From Kalmusia sp. IMI 367209 (taxonomy: Eukaryota > Ascomycota > Dothideomycetes > Pleosporales > Didymosphaeriaceae), in assembly GCA_027946365.1 (NCBI GenBank), contig JAPEUQ010000004.1:2480001-2544000 (forward strand): 64,000 bases of DNA. The letters run 5' to 3'. Below the pieces are notes generated by a model that saw only the letters and a program-made list of their open reading frames with translations, searched no databases and had not been told where the DNA came from. The position numbers were made by a program, and so were the translations under genes. Positions within the stretch are counted from its first letter, which is position 1. Each line of letters begins with the position of its first letter. Below are positions 11,870-24,479 of this stretch, one piece after another.

Positions 11870-13300
11870 ATTGCCAGAAAAGCAACAAAAACAACATAGA
11901 CTAGTAGAATATCTTAGAAAAGCTAGAAGAAATAGCTTAGGAAGGACAGTGGTGGACGACCACTACGTAACTAAAGTAATACGACAACTTTACGAATCTA
12001 AGAAATAGGGATATATAGGGATAGATGAAATAATTCAGCGGCTTAACCACGAATATGACATCCAAAACCTAAGGACATAAGTAATAGAAGTTATAGATAA
12101 CTATTTGGCTTACTCAAAAAACAAGCCTAAGAGATATAAGCCCTATAGATTATTATAACCCTTACAACCACCTTAGAGACCATAGACTTATATAATAATA
12201 GACTTTATAGTAAAGCTCCCAGTGTCAATAAAACCTAGATTAAATAGAGTATATAACTCAATATTAGTAATCATAAAATAATTAACTAAAGCCGTATACT
12301 TCATCCTAATAATAGAAGTAATTATAGCCCTAGAAATAGCTTATAAAGTAGAACGAACCCTCATTATAAACTATAAAAGACTAGAATAGATTCTTATAGA
12401 TAGGGATAAACTCTTTATATTTAAGTTTTAGGAAACGTTGCTAGCCAAGCTAGGCATTAAAAGAAAACTCTTAACGAGCTTTTACCCACAGATAGACGAA
12501 CAAACAGAAAGGATTAACTAAGCCCTAGAGTAATACTTATAAATATACGTAAATAAACTATAGGATAATTAGGTGGAACTATTACCCACGATATAGTTAA
12601 TATATAATAGTTTATAATTAAGTATAACTAAGCAGTCACCATATTATATAAATTATAGATATAAGTTAATAGCACATTAAGATCTATAAGATGTAGCCAG
12701 TATCGCGACCTCAGCGGAACACAAAATAAAGCTTATAAGTAAACTATACCAATAGCTACGTATAAATATTAAAAAAAAGAACCTCACAACGTCTAGACAG
12801 GCGAATAAAAAAAGGATTAAGGGATTAACCTTTAAGAAGGGGGATAAAGTCTTCCTATCACAAAAAAATTTAAAGACTAAAAGACCTAGCAATAAGCTTA
12901 ACAGCCTATAGATAGAACTATTTAAAATTATTAAAGAAGTAGAACTAGTAAATTTTAAACTTAAGCTACTATAAGAACCTATATATACTTAGTATTCTAT
13001 AAATCTCTACTAGAACCAGCACTAATTAATGCTAAGCTGGAAATTACACTAGAACTTAAAGATAAAGAATACGAGGTTAAGGTAATTAAGGACCTATAAA
13101 AATTTAAAAGTCAGTGAAAATACTTAGTTAAGTAGAAAAGATAACTAGAAGACTAAAATACCTAGAAACTACTATAAAATCTTATAAACTATAAGAAACT
13201 AGTATTAGACTACCATAAGCAGAACCCACGGGAACGAATCTAAAAGAAAGAGCCAGACTAAGATTAGGAAAAATAGAAAAGTTAAAATAGAAAAAGGGGT
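11870..13300 (+). pseudogene. Gypsy integrase with C-terminal chromodomain, RIP-stopped
   Basis: One plus-strand frame runs nearly the whole interior, interrupted by TAA/TAG at positions where Gln or Trp is expected. Order: zinc-binding N terminus (11,950-12,150), DDE core with IIDFIVKLP and DRDKLF/FYPQIDEQTERINQALE (12,190-12,560), a basic GDKVFLS segment near 12,840, then a chromodomain-like block (EVKVIKDL, KYLVK.KR, LEYH-like end) at about 13,070-13,220. Integrase inserts the cDNA; a chromodomain steers insertion to methylated histone H3. It cannot be translated intact because of the stops. Confidence 0.85.
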
Positions 13301-13914
13301 TAAGAGAGGAAAAGTCAGCCTATAACCAGCCTAGGTTAGTTAATGATTTGAGTAGTAGCGGTTCGGAAGTAATAGTAGTAGTTATACCCTTTAAGGCCTC
13401 CTCTTACTCTAGATAATCCATAGAAGACGCTACACGAAAATCATAAGAGGCTAGCATATACTTAAAGATTAGCAGCAAATAATTAATACGGAGATAAATA
13501 ATCTCTATAATAATAATAGCTTAATACTCTTTAATAGTAAAAAGATACTTAATAATAACGACGTTCTATCTTATAGGACTTCTAATCTTTCTCTAGTACC
13601 CAAAGACTACACTTAGAATAAGTAGCTAGATAACTAGCATAATAACTAAATATAGTATCTATAAAGTACCATAAACCCTTCTCTTTATAATAAGTACACC
13701 TATAAATCATTTTAAGATTCCGGGAAACAACATAGGACGCACGTTCTTAACGAGATATAACTAAAGGTTTAGAGGCTTTAGACATAGTTAGAAAGGCTTA
13801 CGAGATAAATTAGAAAGATGATAGTAGTATACCTTTATACGTGCCTAGCGGGAGAACCGGCGGCATAGCAGAGACTAAATAGTATTAGGATAATTACTAT
13901 AAAAGGGGAGCGAG

Positions 13915-14394
13915 TGTTAATAGTATCTATTAATAAGCTAAAGAATTACGCATAACAAGTAATTATAGGTAAACCTATAGTAGGCACGGTAGGCATAATA
14001 AGGTTCTTAGATAAGCTAGCGGAGTTAGTAACTTAGCAATTATATAATAATATTCTACTAAAAAGAGCTAAAATAGAAAAGGCGCTAAGATAAGGATTAT
14101 ATCCTACGCTAAGAGTAATATCCCGCCAAGATTAGGAATATTAGGAAAAAGGATGGGACATCCGGGACTAGAGGAAGGATATATAAGGAGGAAGGTTTCC
14201 GGTCTTTATTAGATTCCTTATAGTTAACTTAAATTATTAACTCATCTCTTATATAGACTGATATAGACAACGTTAGCTTCAATATCATTTATTAAAGTAG
14301 ATAGAGTTTCATCTATTACTCAATTAACTAGCACTAGACCTCCTGAAGCCCACCTCACTCAGCCTATTTAAGGTAAGTGACCCCGCGTGTAATA
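13915..14394 (+). repeat. 3' LTR of the young gypsy element
   Basis: 480 bp copy of 11366-11845, slightly more RIP-mutated at its 5' end. The sequence TTATA directly after it completes the target duplication. Confidence 0.92.
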
Positions 14395-14439
14395 TTATAT
14401 AACTTTTAAAATTATTTTTAAACTATTATAACTAAAGTA

Positions 14440-14665
14440 TTATTATATAAGATCTAGTTATAAATAATAATATATACTTTATACTAAATTAATAATAAAA
14501 GGATGACTCTAGTTATATTAAGTAAATAATATTTAACTTCCTAAAGGAAATATAGAAGCGTAGGTTTTACGTAGCTTATTTACTTAGCTTCCTTAGCGTA
14601 CTAGACCTATTAATTTTAACGTAATATATCTTAACACTATAGTAACTTCACGATGTCCTCGTTAT
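14440..14665 (-). repeat. Inverted partner of 10760-10985
   Basis: Reverse complement of 10760-10985, with RIP-type differences. With the young LTR element removed the two arms would be about 400 bp apart, so this was an older fold-back or two opposed repeat copies. The rest of 14400-14780 holds no recognisable gene. Confidence 0.7.
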
Positions 14666-14791
14666 ATATATAAACTAGGGTAGATAGTAATAATAAATCT
14701 AAAGAATATAGATATAATTATCCTTAATAAATATATAATATTACTATAGAAATAGGAGTTTTAGAATATTATATACTAAATAAATACTAAG

Positions 14792-16019
14792 GCCGTACTA
14801 GTTCCCTTAGAATAGTATTAATCATCTTTTTAAAATCTTTAAATCCTTTTATATTTAATATTAGCGTAGACTTTATTGATAATCGCTCTAACCTAGCGAC
14901 TAAATCTAGTCTACACAGCTACCTACTATATAATAGCTTAAGCTTCTCTTACTTATATACCGTAAATAAAATAACATACTATAAACTCTATATCTAAAAA
15001 AAGTTCACTTATTCTATATATAGTAACCTAGATCTCTATTACCTTATTACTATCCTTTATACTACGCGCTTAGCTCGCTACGCTATAGAGGATTTTATAT
15101 ATCTAGTAATACTCATCACCTATTAACTTAAAGATGAACTCTTAGTTATTACTATCTAATACTAGGATATTAGCATCTACCTAGTTTATAACCCCTAGAG
15201 CTCCTCTCTATAATACTATTATCTATCTACTATTATCTTCTCTTTTAAGGCTTACTATCGCTACCTAATTTAACTTATAAACCTATAACGCTTTACTAAT
15301 ACTTAAGTATACGTACTACTAGTAACTTCCTTTAACTATCCTATATACTCTTAAGACCTTCTTATTATAGTTATCTTTAGCAATCCCAGACTAGACTTAC
15401 TATCTATAATATATAATATCTATAAGGGCTTTAGCGTACGCCTTATCGTCTATAAGATAGATAATAGGACTATAGATAATAGATTTAGATAGTTCGGCAA
15501 GGTCGATTCTAATATAAAAAGTTATTTATAAATATAGTAGAATCTAGATAATATATTAGTAATAGTCGTTTATATAAGATTACACATAGCGTATCTAGCC
15601 TAGAGAAGAAAGAGAACATGGTTTTCATAGTTAGTAAGGCGGATATTAACGTTATAGTTAGTAAGGCGAAGAGATAACGGTTACTATTTATAATAATCTT
15701 AATAGATGGCGACTCATTATGGCTGTTATTATAATAAGAAGTTATTATTAAAAGATAGTACGTATACCGTGTCCTTTCTTTGATAAATTGAACGACTTTT
15801 AATTAGAGCGTACGTTAAGCCTCACTTTATAATCTAGTGTAATAATCTCATAATCTAATCTAATAATCTAATAAGTCTAATGAAAACGTAACACCTTTAC
15901 TATTAATACCTTTTTAAAATACCTTTTAAGTTAGAAAAGTAGGAGGAACCACTATTATCTTTTTTAGTTTACTATCCTTTATACTACGTACAATCTTTCG
16001 ATGATTAAAATATATATAA
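14792..16019 (-). mobile_element. Unclassified 1.2-kb element, copy B
   Basis: 1,228 bp, same ends as copy A (GCCGTACTAG ... TATATATAA). Flanked by 11-bp duplications TAAATACTAA[G/A] at 14781-14791 and 16020-16030; the one difference is a G-to-A transition, as RIP makes. It retains more GC than copy A in several places. Confidence 0.75.
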
Positions 16020-16099
16020 TAAATACTAAAGATACTATTTTAGTAATAGAAAATAATAATTAAAAGTTTATTTATAAATTATTAGATAATAAGAATATT

Positions 16100-16860
16100 A
16101 TTTAAATATATAAAATCCTTTTAGTATAGTAAAATTAGACTAGGCGCTACTTAAATAGTAATAATAATAAGATAGTAGATATCTAGATTACTATATATAG
16201 AATAAGTAAACTTTTTTAAATATAGAGCTTATAGTAGTTTTATATATTTTTAGGTTATAAAGATATTTAAGTAAGTAAAGCTTAAGCTATTATTAAATTA
16301 AATAACTATATAGACTAGATTTAGTCACTAGATTAAAATAACTATTAATAAAGTCTATACTAACATTAAATATAAAAGGATTTAGAAGATTTTAAAAAGA
16401 TAACTAATACTATTCTAAGGAACTAGTATAACCCTAGATAATATATAAATAGTAGTTATTAATATAAGATTATATAACTTATATAGTATATTTAATCTAG
16501 TAGAAAAAGAAAAATATTATAGAGAGATTACTATTTATAATAATTTATTTAATAGAAAAACTATAACTAATATAATTACTACTATAATAGATCTATTCTT
16601 AATAGATAATATATATACTATATCCTTTCTCTTTATTTAAGTTAAATAACTTTTAATTAGAGTATATATTAAGTCTTAATTAGATAATCTTATTAGATTA
16701 ATTTAATGAATTTACTAAAGTATAAATTCTTATTATTCTCTTTTATATATCTTCTTAAATTATAAAGTAGAAGAGGAATTACTACTATTTTATTATTTAC
16801 TATTCTTTTTAGCTATTATACCTTCCACTATAAATCTGGTATAATGATAGTTAATAAAGA
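16100..16860. mobile_element. Unclassified 1.2-kb element, rearranged copy C
   Basis: About 16100-16430 is the left part of the family in inverted orientation (ending GGAACTAGTA). It abuts the right part in forward orientation from about 16435 to 16860. The middle of the unit is missing. No target duplication seen. The copy is strongly AT-shifted, so ends are approximate. Confidence 0.6.
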
Positions 16861-17037
16861 TATAATCTAATATATCTATAATAAATTCTTAAAATATAAT
16901 TATTAAAGTATAATAAGATAAATATAAGGCTATTTTAAAGAGATTAAATAGAAAATAAAGATGTATAGGATTATAAAATTATAAGGGGTAAACGTTAATT
17001 AACTACTATAAATATTAATTACTAATAATATTAATAG

Positions 17038-17199
17038 TGTAATAGGCTAGGCTACGCCCTAGCCTTAGTAAGATTAGTAAGGAGAGAACATCTACTTAAG
17101 TAGAGAACCTCTCTTTTTTCCTCTCTTTTCTACCTCGGCTAGAATTCATACCTTTTAATTAGTACCTATAATATAATACTTCTAGGCTAGCCTATAATA
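17038..17199 (+). repeat. Left 162-bp LTR of the composite
   Basis: Starts TGTAATAGGCTAGG and ends CTAGCCTATAATA, i.e. short imperfect inverted ends. It matches 31019-31181 across its length, sharing GGAGAGAACATCTACTTAAG and AGAATTCATACCTTT. Confidence 0.85.
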
Positions 17200-17599
17200 T
17201 TAAATTCTAGTTCTTTTAGAGAAAAGGGAACTTTGAAAAGGATTAAGGGTTAAAGTAAAAAGAGAATCTAGAATATTTTAAATAAAATACTAACTTAGTA
17301 AGCTATTTATCTAACTCTAAACCTTTAATATTATAAGAGAAAAGGATTACGTCTAATAAGAAGAAGATCGCGCCTAAATTAATATACTATAAGCCTAGAA
17401 TAAAGAACTATGTAAATTAGTACTAAGTATCCTTTAGTCCTAGAGATATATACCCTCTATAATCTCTATATTCTATGTCTCTATACCATTACTAACGCTA
17501 ACGCCTAATGATCTTAAACTAGTAACTATTCTACTCTATAATATCTCCTTAAAACTATATTTCTATTACTATAGCGCTAGTCCACCGGAAAGCCCTACT

Positions 17600-20540
17600 A
17601 ATTCTAAATAAATTTAAGGATATAAAAGTATAATTTAGCGCCTAAAGATTATAATAAAATATAAGCTTAGGACTAATATAACTTATATTAGGAACTATAA
17701 AAATTAGTGGGCGCTTATATAGGAATACCTTAATAAAGGTCTATAGATAATAATATTAATATTTTATAAGAATAATAGAGGGAGGATAAGTTTAACCTAG
17801 TTAAATTTTTAAATACCTAACCTTCGTATACGCCGATAAGTATACCCAATAAAAGACTAAAATATATTTAAATAATATTATATAAGAAGACTATAAGTTA
17901 TTCTTAGAATTTTATATCTATCTTAAGCATATAATGGTTAAGGTAGATAGAGCCTTTAATTAGACTTAAAAAGATACGGAAGCTTAAATATATTATATAT
18001 TTTAATATTAAGTAGATTATACTAAACTATAATATCCTAAGGAATATATACGCTAAACTTATTATAGGATACTCCTAAATTATTACTAATATAGAAATAG
18101 AGTTACTAGAGGAGAGATTTAGGCCCTAATAAGTATACTATAATCCTATATATAACTTAATAAGGGATTATAATAGGGATATCATAATAACTATTATTAT
18201 ATTAGTGAAAATAATACATACGCGCTATATAAATAATATAACTAAGCCATAAGATAATTAAGTACTAGAGACGCTATTCTAATAGTAATAGGAAGTAGAC
18301 GTATATATATACTATAGATAAGAGGGTCATTAATTTTATATATATCCTAATATAATAGTATTATAGCTAATTATCTTTATTAAGAAGGAAAGCCCCTATT
18401 AGAAAAAAAAAACTAGCCCCAGACCAACGTCGGTATAGGGGCCTATAAATAATTACTTAATAGAGATATAACTAAGATACGTTTTAATAGTCTAGGTAGT
18501 AAGGACTATAATAAGAATAGATAACCCCTATTTACTATATTAGTATTCTTAGGGAACATCTATTATATAAATATCTTAATTAATATAGAATATAAGTGCT
18601 TCATAGCGATTAGTCTAGAGATAGTAAAAATACTTATTATAAAGTATATAGTAATTCCTCCCTAAATACTAGAGTAGATAACTAGGGTACTACCTAGAGC
18701 TAAAATTATAGAGATAGTTATAATCCTCTATAATATTATAGAATAGTACTAAATATTATATATATATATAAAATTAGGATTATATAGAGACTTAATATTA
18801 GGCTCCCTATAACTAGATTAGTCTTAATTAATAATAAATATCTATAAGGGAGAGATCTAGATTAGAGCGGTGGGAGGACTTATAGTTCTAAATATTAATA
18901 TCTTAATAAGAAGATTTCTATATTAAGATATTTTTAAGGACGTAGACTATGAGTCTAATCTAAATCTAAAGGAGAAACTATACTAGGATAAACTTATTCT
19001 AATATTAGTCTAAGATATTATTAAGATCCTAACTATCCTTTTACTCCCTAGGCGCCAGACGTAGGGGACCCTACTAAGCCCTAAACTTATTAAGGATGGA
19101 TAATATCTACTACTAGAGCTAGTAATATTCTAGAATCTATTTAATAAAGAGAAGGCCTCTAGCCTATCTCTATATTAAGGATAATCTAACCATTATATCT
19201 ATCTAAAAGTAGAGGTAGATAGGTTTATATTACCTTTACTATAGGGTCCCCTCTATAGTATATTAAGGGAACAACTAACGGAGCTACAGAAATAACTTAT
19301 AAAGCTAATAGATAAGGACTAAATAAGGGTCTCTTTTTCTTCTCTATAGGGCGCCAGTCCTACTCACACCTAAGCCTAAAGAAAAATAGTAACTATATAT
19401 TAATTACTATAAGCTTAATATAATCTTAGAACTAGACTACTATCTACTTCTATTTATTAAAGAAATACTATAAATACTCTCTAAAGCGAGATAGTTTACT
19501 AAAGTAGATATTTAAGTAGTATTTTATAAACTCTATATAATTAAAAAGAGGAGTATAGAATAGTATTCTAAACTTAGTTTAATCTATTTAAATAACTAGT
19601 CATCTTATTTAGGCTTATAGGAGCTCCTATTACGTTCTAATAATACATTAATGGAATCCTTAAAGGAACCTTAGATACTATATATATAATATACCTAGAT
19701 GATATTCTAATTTATATAGAGAGGCTATTACTAAAATACTAAAAATATATCTAGAAAGTCCTTTAATAGCTCTATAAAGTAGGCCTTAATCTAGATCTAA
19801 TAAAGTATAAGTTTACTATAAAGAAAGTTAAGTACCTTAGCTATATTATAATAGCAGGAGACTCCATCCACCTAAACCCTAAAAGATTTAAGCTATATAA
19901 TTATAGAAATATTCTATAATAATATAAGGAGTCTAATATTTTATTAGATTTATAAACTTCTATTATAACTTCCTATAAAATTTTATTAAATTAGTAGAAC
20001 TACTCTATTATCTTATAAAAAAGATACCCGTTCTATTAAATAGAAAGGAAGGATAAAGCTTTCTACGCCCTTAAGATAGTATTTATTATGGGGTCAGTCC
20101 TAGTACTCTAGGACCCTAAGAGAAATATAAGACTAGAGGCGGACTACTCTAGAAGGATAATAAAAAATTATCTATTATAATTAAAAGAAGGGATTTAGTA
20201 TCTAGTTATTTACTATTTAGCTAGCTTTACGTAAGTATAATAGAACTATATAATCCATAATAAAGAACTACTTACTATAGTATAATATATAGTAGCGTAA
20301 AAACTAGAACTTATTAATATATAAAACCTATTTATAATCCTTATAGATTATAAGAACCTAGAATACTTTTATATATATTTATAAGTTAAGCGAAAGGTAA
20401 TATTAATAGTTAAAAATATTATCTATTTTTAATACTATCTTTAATACCACTCTAACTTATAAATAGAATAACCAGATGCCCTAAACTAATAAAAATAGAA
20501 TAAAGAATATAGAGAATAAACTAAAGGACTATTTATATAT
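17600..20540 (+). pseudogene. Ty3/gypsy gag-protease-RT-RNase H, RIP-degraded
   Basis: Plus strand. A capsid-like stretch (17.7-18.2 kb) is followed by a CCHC zinc knuckle at 18304-18345 in which the Cys codons read Tyr (G-to-A). Reverse transcriptase follows at about 19,380-19,870, with GAPITF, INGILKGTLDTI and the catalytic motif YLDDILIY at 19,692-19,718. RNase H follows, with HNKELLTIV- and DYKNLEYFY-like blocks near 20,260-20,370. Many TAA/TAG interrupt it. The reading is cut at 20,556 by insertion of copy D. A matching integrase after the insertion was not identified. Confidence 0.8.
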
Positions 20541-20555
20541 CTATAAACTATCTAT

Positions 20556-21712
20556 ATTATACTAGTTCCTTAGAATAGTATTAGTCATCTTTTTAAAATC
20601 TTTTAAATCCTTTTATATTTAATATTAATATAGACTTTATTAATAATCGCTCTAACCCAGCGACTAAATCTAGTCTACATAGCTACCTACTATATAATAG
20701 CTTAAGCTTCTCTTACTTATATACTATAAATAAAATAACATACTATAAGCTCTATATCTAAAAAAGTTTACTTATTTTACGTATAGTAACCTAAATTTCT
20801 ATTACCTTATTATCACCCTTTGTACTACGCGCTCAGCCTCACTACGCTATAGAGGATCTCACGTATCTAGGTAATACTCTCATTATCTATTAACTTAAAA
20901 ATAAACTCTTAGTCATTACTATTTAATACTAGAATACTAGTACCTACCTAGTTTATAACTCCCTAGAGCTCCTCTCTCTCTATAACACTATTATCTATCT
21001 ACTACTATCTTCTCTTTGAGGCTTACTATCACCACTCAGCCTAACTTATAAACCTTAGTTATCTTTAGTAATCCCAGACCAAACTTACTATCTATAATAC
21101 GCGATATCTATAAGGACTTTAGCGTATACGTTATCGTCCGTAGGGTAGATAATAGGATAGTAGGCAATAGATGATTTGGATGATTTAATAAAATTAATTT
21201 TAATATAAAAGTTATTTATGGGTATAATAGAATCTAGGAGGGTAATATATTAATAATAGTTATTTATATAAGATTATATAGTATACCTAGCCTAGAGAAG
21301 AAAGAGAATATATCGGTAAGGCGGATATTAATATTATAGTTAATAAGACGGAGATAACGGTTACTACTTATAATAATTTTAATAAATGGTGACTCATCAT
21401 GGCTACCACTATAATAAGAAGTCGTTATTAAAAGACGGTATATATACCATATCCTTTCTTTAATAAATTAAATAACTTTTAATTAAAGCATACACTAAGC
21501 CTCGCTTTATAATCTAACGTAATAATCTCATGATCTAATTTAATAATTAAATCTAATAATCTAATAAATTTAATAGAAACGTAATATCTTTATTATTAAT
21601 ACCTTTTAAAATGTCTTTTAAATTAGAAAGTAGGAGGAATCACTACTATCTTTTTTAAATTTACTATCCTTTAAACTACGTACCATCTTTTAATAATAAG
21701 TAATATATATAT
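20556..21712 (-). mobile_element. Unclassified 1.2-kb element, copy D
   Basis: 1,157 bp copy inserted just downstream of the gypsy RNase H region. It starts ATTATACTAG (GCCGTACTAG after transitions) and ends in TATATATAT. Flanked by 11-bp duplications AAA[C/T]TATCTAT at 20545-20555 and 21713-21723. It is the third copy with the same duplication length. Confidence 0.72.
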
Positions 21713-21723
21713 AAATTATCTAT

Positions 21724-24470
21724 ATTTATATAGTAAAACTTAAAAGTAAGCTAGACTATATAAAATTTAATTCTTTACTAATACCTACCTTTAATAACTA
21801 TAGAATAGAACTATAATAATAGACGATAGGTACCGCGTCTAATATAAGATAATATTTATAGGAGACTATATCTTCCCCTAGCTATAAAAATATAACGCTA
21901 GATTAATAACTATATAATTAGCGTATATAGAAATATACTCTAGAGAGGAGTACTCTAGATCTCTAAATGGAAACCTCTAACTATCACGTTACTAAATATA
22001 GTAGTATAGCCTCAACTTTAGAGAATTAATAGTAGATTATAGGATAGATAAATCGCTAATGGTTAAAGCCAGTTAGCTTTTCTAATATATAGCCCCACAT
22101 TATATAATAGATCTAGATAATACCTAATAGCGCCAAATAGCGCTTACTAAGTATTATAGACCTTAATATATAATATTATCCCCCTTCTAGGTACGTTCTC
22201 GTCTTAAGAGCGTAGGCTGGGGCATACTAGGCCCTAAGTGGCGCTAGTAGTTCTAAATAGGTCCTCTCTTATAAAACTGGCTATAGGTGTGTACTAAGGT
22301 GTGACTATAGGCGGTATAATTAGGTATATATATTTCTACGTTATTTTATTTTTATTTATTCTAGTTTCTCTTACTTCTATTATTATTTTATACTAATCTA
22401 GACTAGCGTCGCATAGGCCGCCTATATAAGCCCCTACGCGTATTTCTAGCTTACCCTAACCTGTTTATCTTCTCCTTAGTTTCTTCTACTTTTAAAATTT
22501 ATTAGTAAGTTCCTTTATTTATATAGGCGTATAGTATAAATTATTAATATTTTTATAAAAGATATTTATTTCTATAACCTAATTTATTACTTTTTACTCT
22601 CTAATCTTTAGGTGAGTATATCTAGGATTATAGGGACTAGGGATATCCTAGCTAGTACTAATAGATATTATTAGTCCTAATTAGTTATCCCTACCTCTAA
22701 TAGGCCTAATTTAATCATATCTACTCTTACTATATATAAGCGGTCCTATGAGGAGTATAACTTAGTTAAGTTAATACTTTATTATATAGAGTATATAAGT
22801 GGTATTACTAAAGATACTCTTTAAACTAATTATTATAAATTTTCTACTTTAAATGCTGATCGACGTCCATTCCGTGTCTCTAATCTAATAGATGATAAAA
22901 TCTTTCTATAATATAAGACTTATTAGGAGTCTAAGAAGACTTATTACGTAGTAAGTAGTATTCTTAAGTTTCCTATATCCTAAAAGGAACTATAAGGGTC
23001 TATTAAATGCTATTAGATACTATTAGGTCCTTATTAATACTAGATAGTTCCCGTTGGCCGATCTTCCCTACCTTACTAAAATTAATATAAAGAAGGTAAT
23101 CCTTTCTAAATATCTATCTATTAAGAATAATATAAATAACTTTACGCCCAGTAGTAGTAGTTTAGCTTAACCTAACTCTAATAAATATAATCTAGTATTA
23201 ATAGTCTCTGCTTAGCTTAGTAAAGAGATGGAAGATACTAGGTATAAGATAAAGGAGGTTATAGATAATATCTTTTAATCTTAAATAAAAAGCGTACTAT
23301 ACTTTATATAATAGTAGTTATAGTAAATACTATTAACTTTATAATAGTTAGTTAGACCTCTAGGATTATTATATATAGTTAGGCGTTATTAAGCGTACTT
23401 ATAAATATTTAAATAATAAGTAGCGTCACATAAAGGAAATTTAAGACTAATATATAATATTAAAGGTAGATATTAGCCCTTATAAGATAAAAGGTTATCT
23501 AAGGGGCTATAGGACTCTATAGGGCCCTAACTAGCGCTAATAGGTATAGATAAACGGTCCTAAGCGTTGTATAAAGCTAATTAACCTTTTTAAAAAGAGT
23601 TAAGTTAGAGATATTACTTAGGCTAGCTATATAACTATAGATTCTACTATAGCTTATAATAGTACCATACGCGTTTATAAGAAGGAAGAGCTTATTAACC
23701 TTCTTACTAAGGGTCTCTAGCTAAACACTTCTAATAATCCATAGAATAATATTAAAGATAAGGAGAAGTCTAAGATTACTAAGTAATTTCTTAAGGTTCT
23801 AAACACTTATACCGTAATTTATTACTATACTAAAGAGAATGATATAATATAGATTACTAAGTATAACTACTAGACTTATAAATAGATTAGTGACGTCTTA
23901 GCTATCTTTAGTCTAAAGTAGTAGATAGCTATTTAAAAGATACTTCTAGGTGCTCTCTAGTACTATTAGGCTTAGATAGGTCCTAATTATACCTTTAGTA
24001 AATAACTTAGTAGTTACTAGGCATTAGGTTTAGCATTTATAGTTTTTAACTAGTTATAATACCCTAGGTTTTTACTTAGCCTTAGTAGATTTATTATGAC
24101 GGTTTTTCTACTATCGGGCTCTATAGGGGGCTAAGTGGCTCTAGTAGGGTCTAATAGGACCTATCTAGTACTACTCTATATAGAAGTCTTCTAATAGAAC
24201 TATTCTATTAATTTTCTTTACTAGTTATAATTTATCTTTATACTTTATAATGGGTGACTTTATATAATCTATCTTTACTAAAATATTTTATTTCTTTTAA
24301 GGGTGATCCTCTGCTAAACTCCCTATAGAAGATATATAAGGATTTTTAGAATAAAAAGGTAAATAACTATATATTATAAGGCTTATTAAGGTTCGTTGCT
24401 TTATAGAGGGTTTTAATAGATCTTAATAAATACTAATAGTCTCTAGTAGGATCTAGTTTATCCTTCCCTT
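21724..24470. other. Mosaic of degraded retroelement DNA, gag-like plus-strand reading near 22.7-23.9 kb
   Basis: No intact gene. Around 22,850 a plus-strand stretch reads DRRPFRVSNLIDDKIFLQYK with few stops, and further on EMEDTRYKIKEVIDNIF. It looks like a retroelement structural protein but I cannot assign it. Several GC-containing patches (around 22,200, 23,500 and 24,130) repeat GGCGCTA/GGGCTCTA-type words. Its orientation is opposite to the pol at 24.5-28.3 kb, so more than one element is present. Confidence 0.45.
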
Positions 24471-24479
24471 TTTTAGAGG

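Larger units (their letters stand above)
11366..14394 (+). mobile_element. Young Ty3/gypsy (chromodomain-type) LTR retrotransposon, internally deleted
   Basis: Two 480 bp LTRs (11366-11845, 13915-14394) begin TGTTAA and end GTGTAATA. They are flanked by the 5-bp duplication TTATA (11361-11365, 14395-14399). The 2,069 bp interior encodes only the end of pol: integrase and a C-terminal chromodomain. Gag, protease, reverse transcriptase and RNase H are missing, so this copy is non-autonomous. A purine tract AAAAGGGGAGCGAG precedes the 3' LTR. It keeps far more G/C and CpA than its surroundings, indicating later insertion or fewer rounds of RIP. Confidence 0.9.

Noticed and set aside
12677..12892. 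71-codon minus-strand open frame in the young LTR element
   Set aside because: It is the antisense shadow of the integrase frame; the plus strand carries the recognised motifs.
8311..21712. Calling the 1.2-kb family solo LTRs
   Set aside because: Target duplications are 11 bp, not 4-6; ends lack TG...CA; a coding-like ORF runs through the unit.
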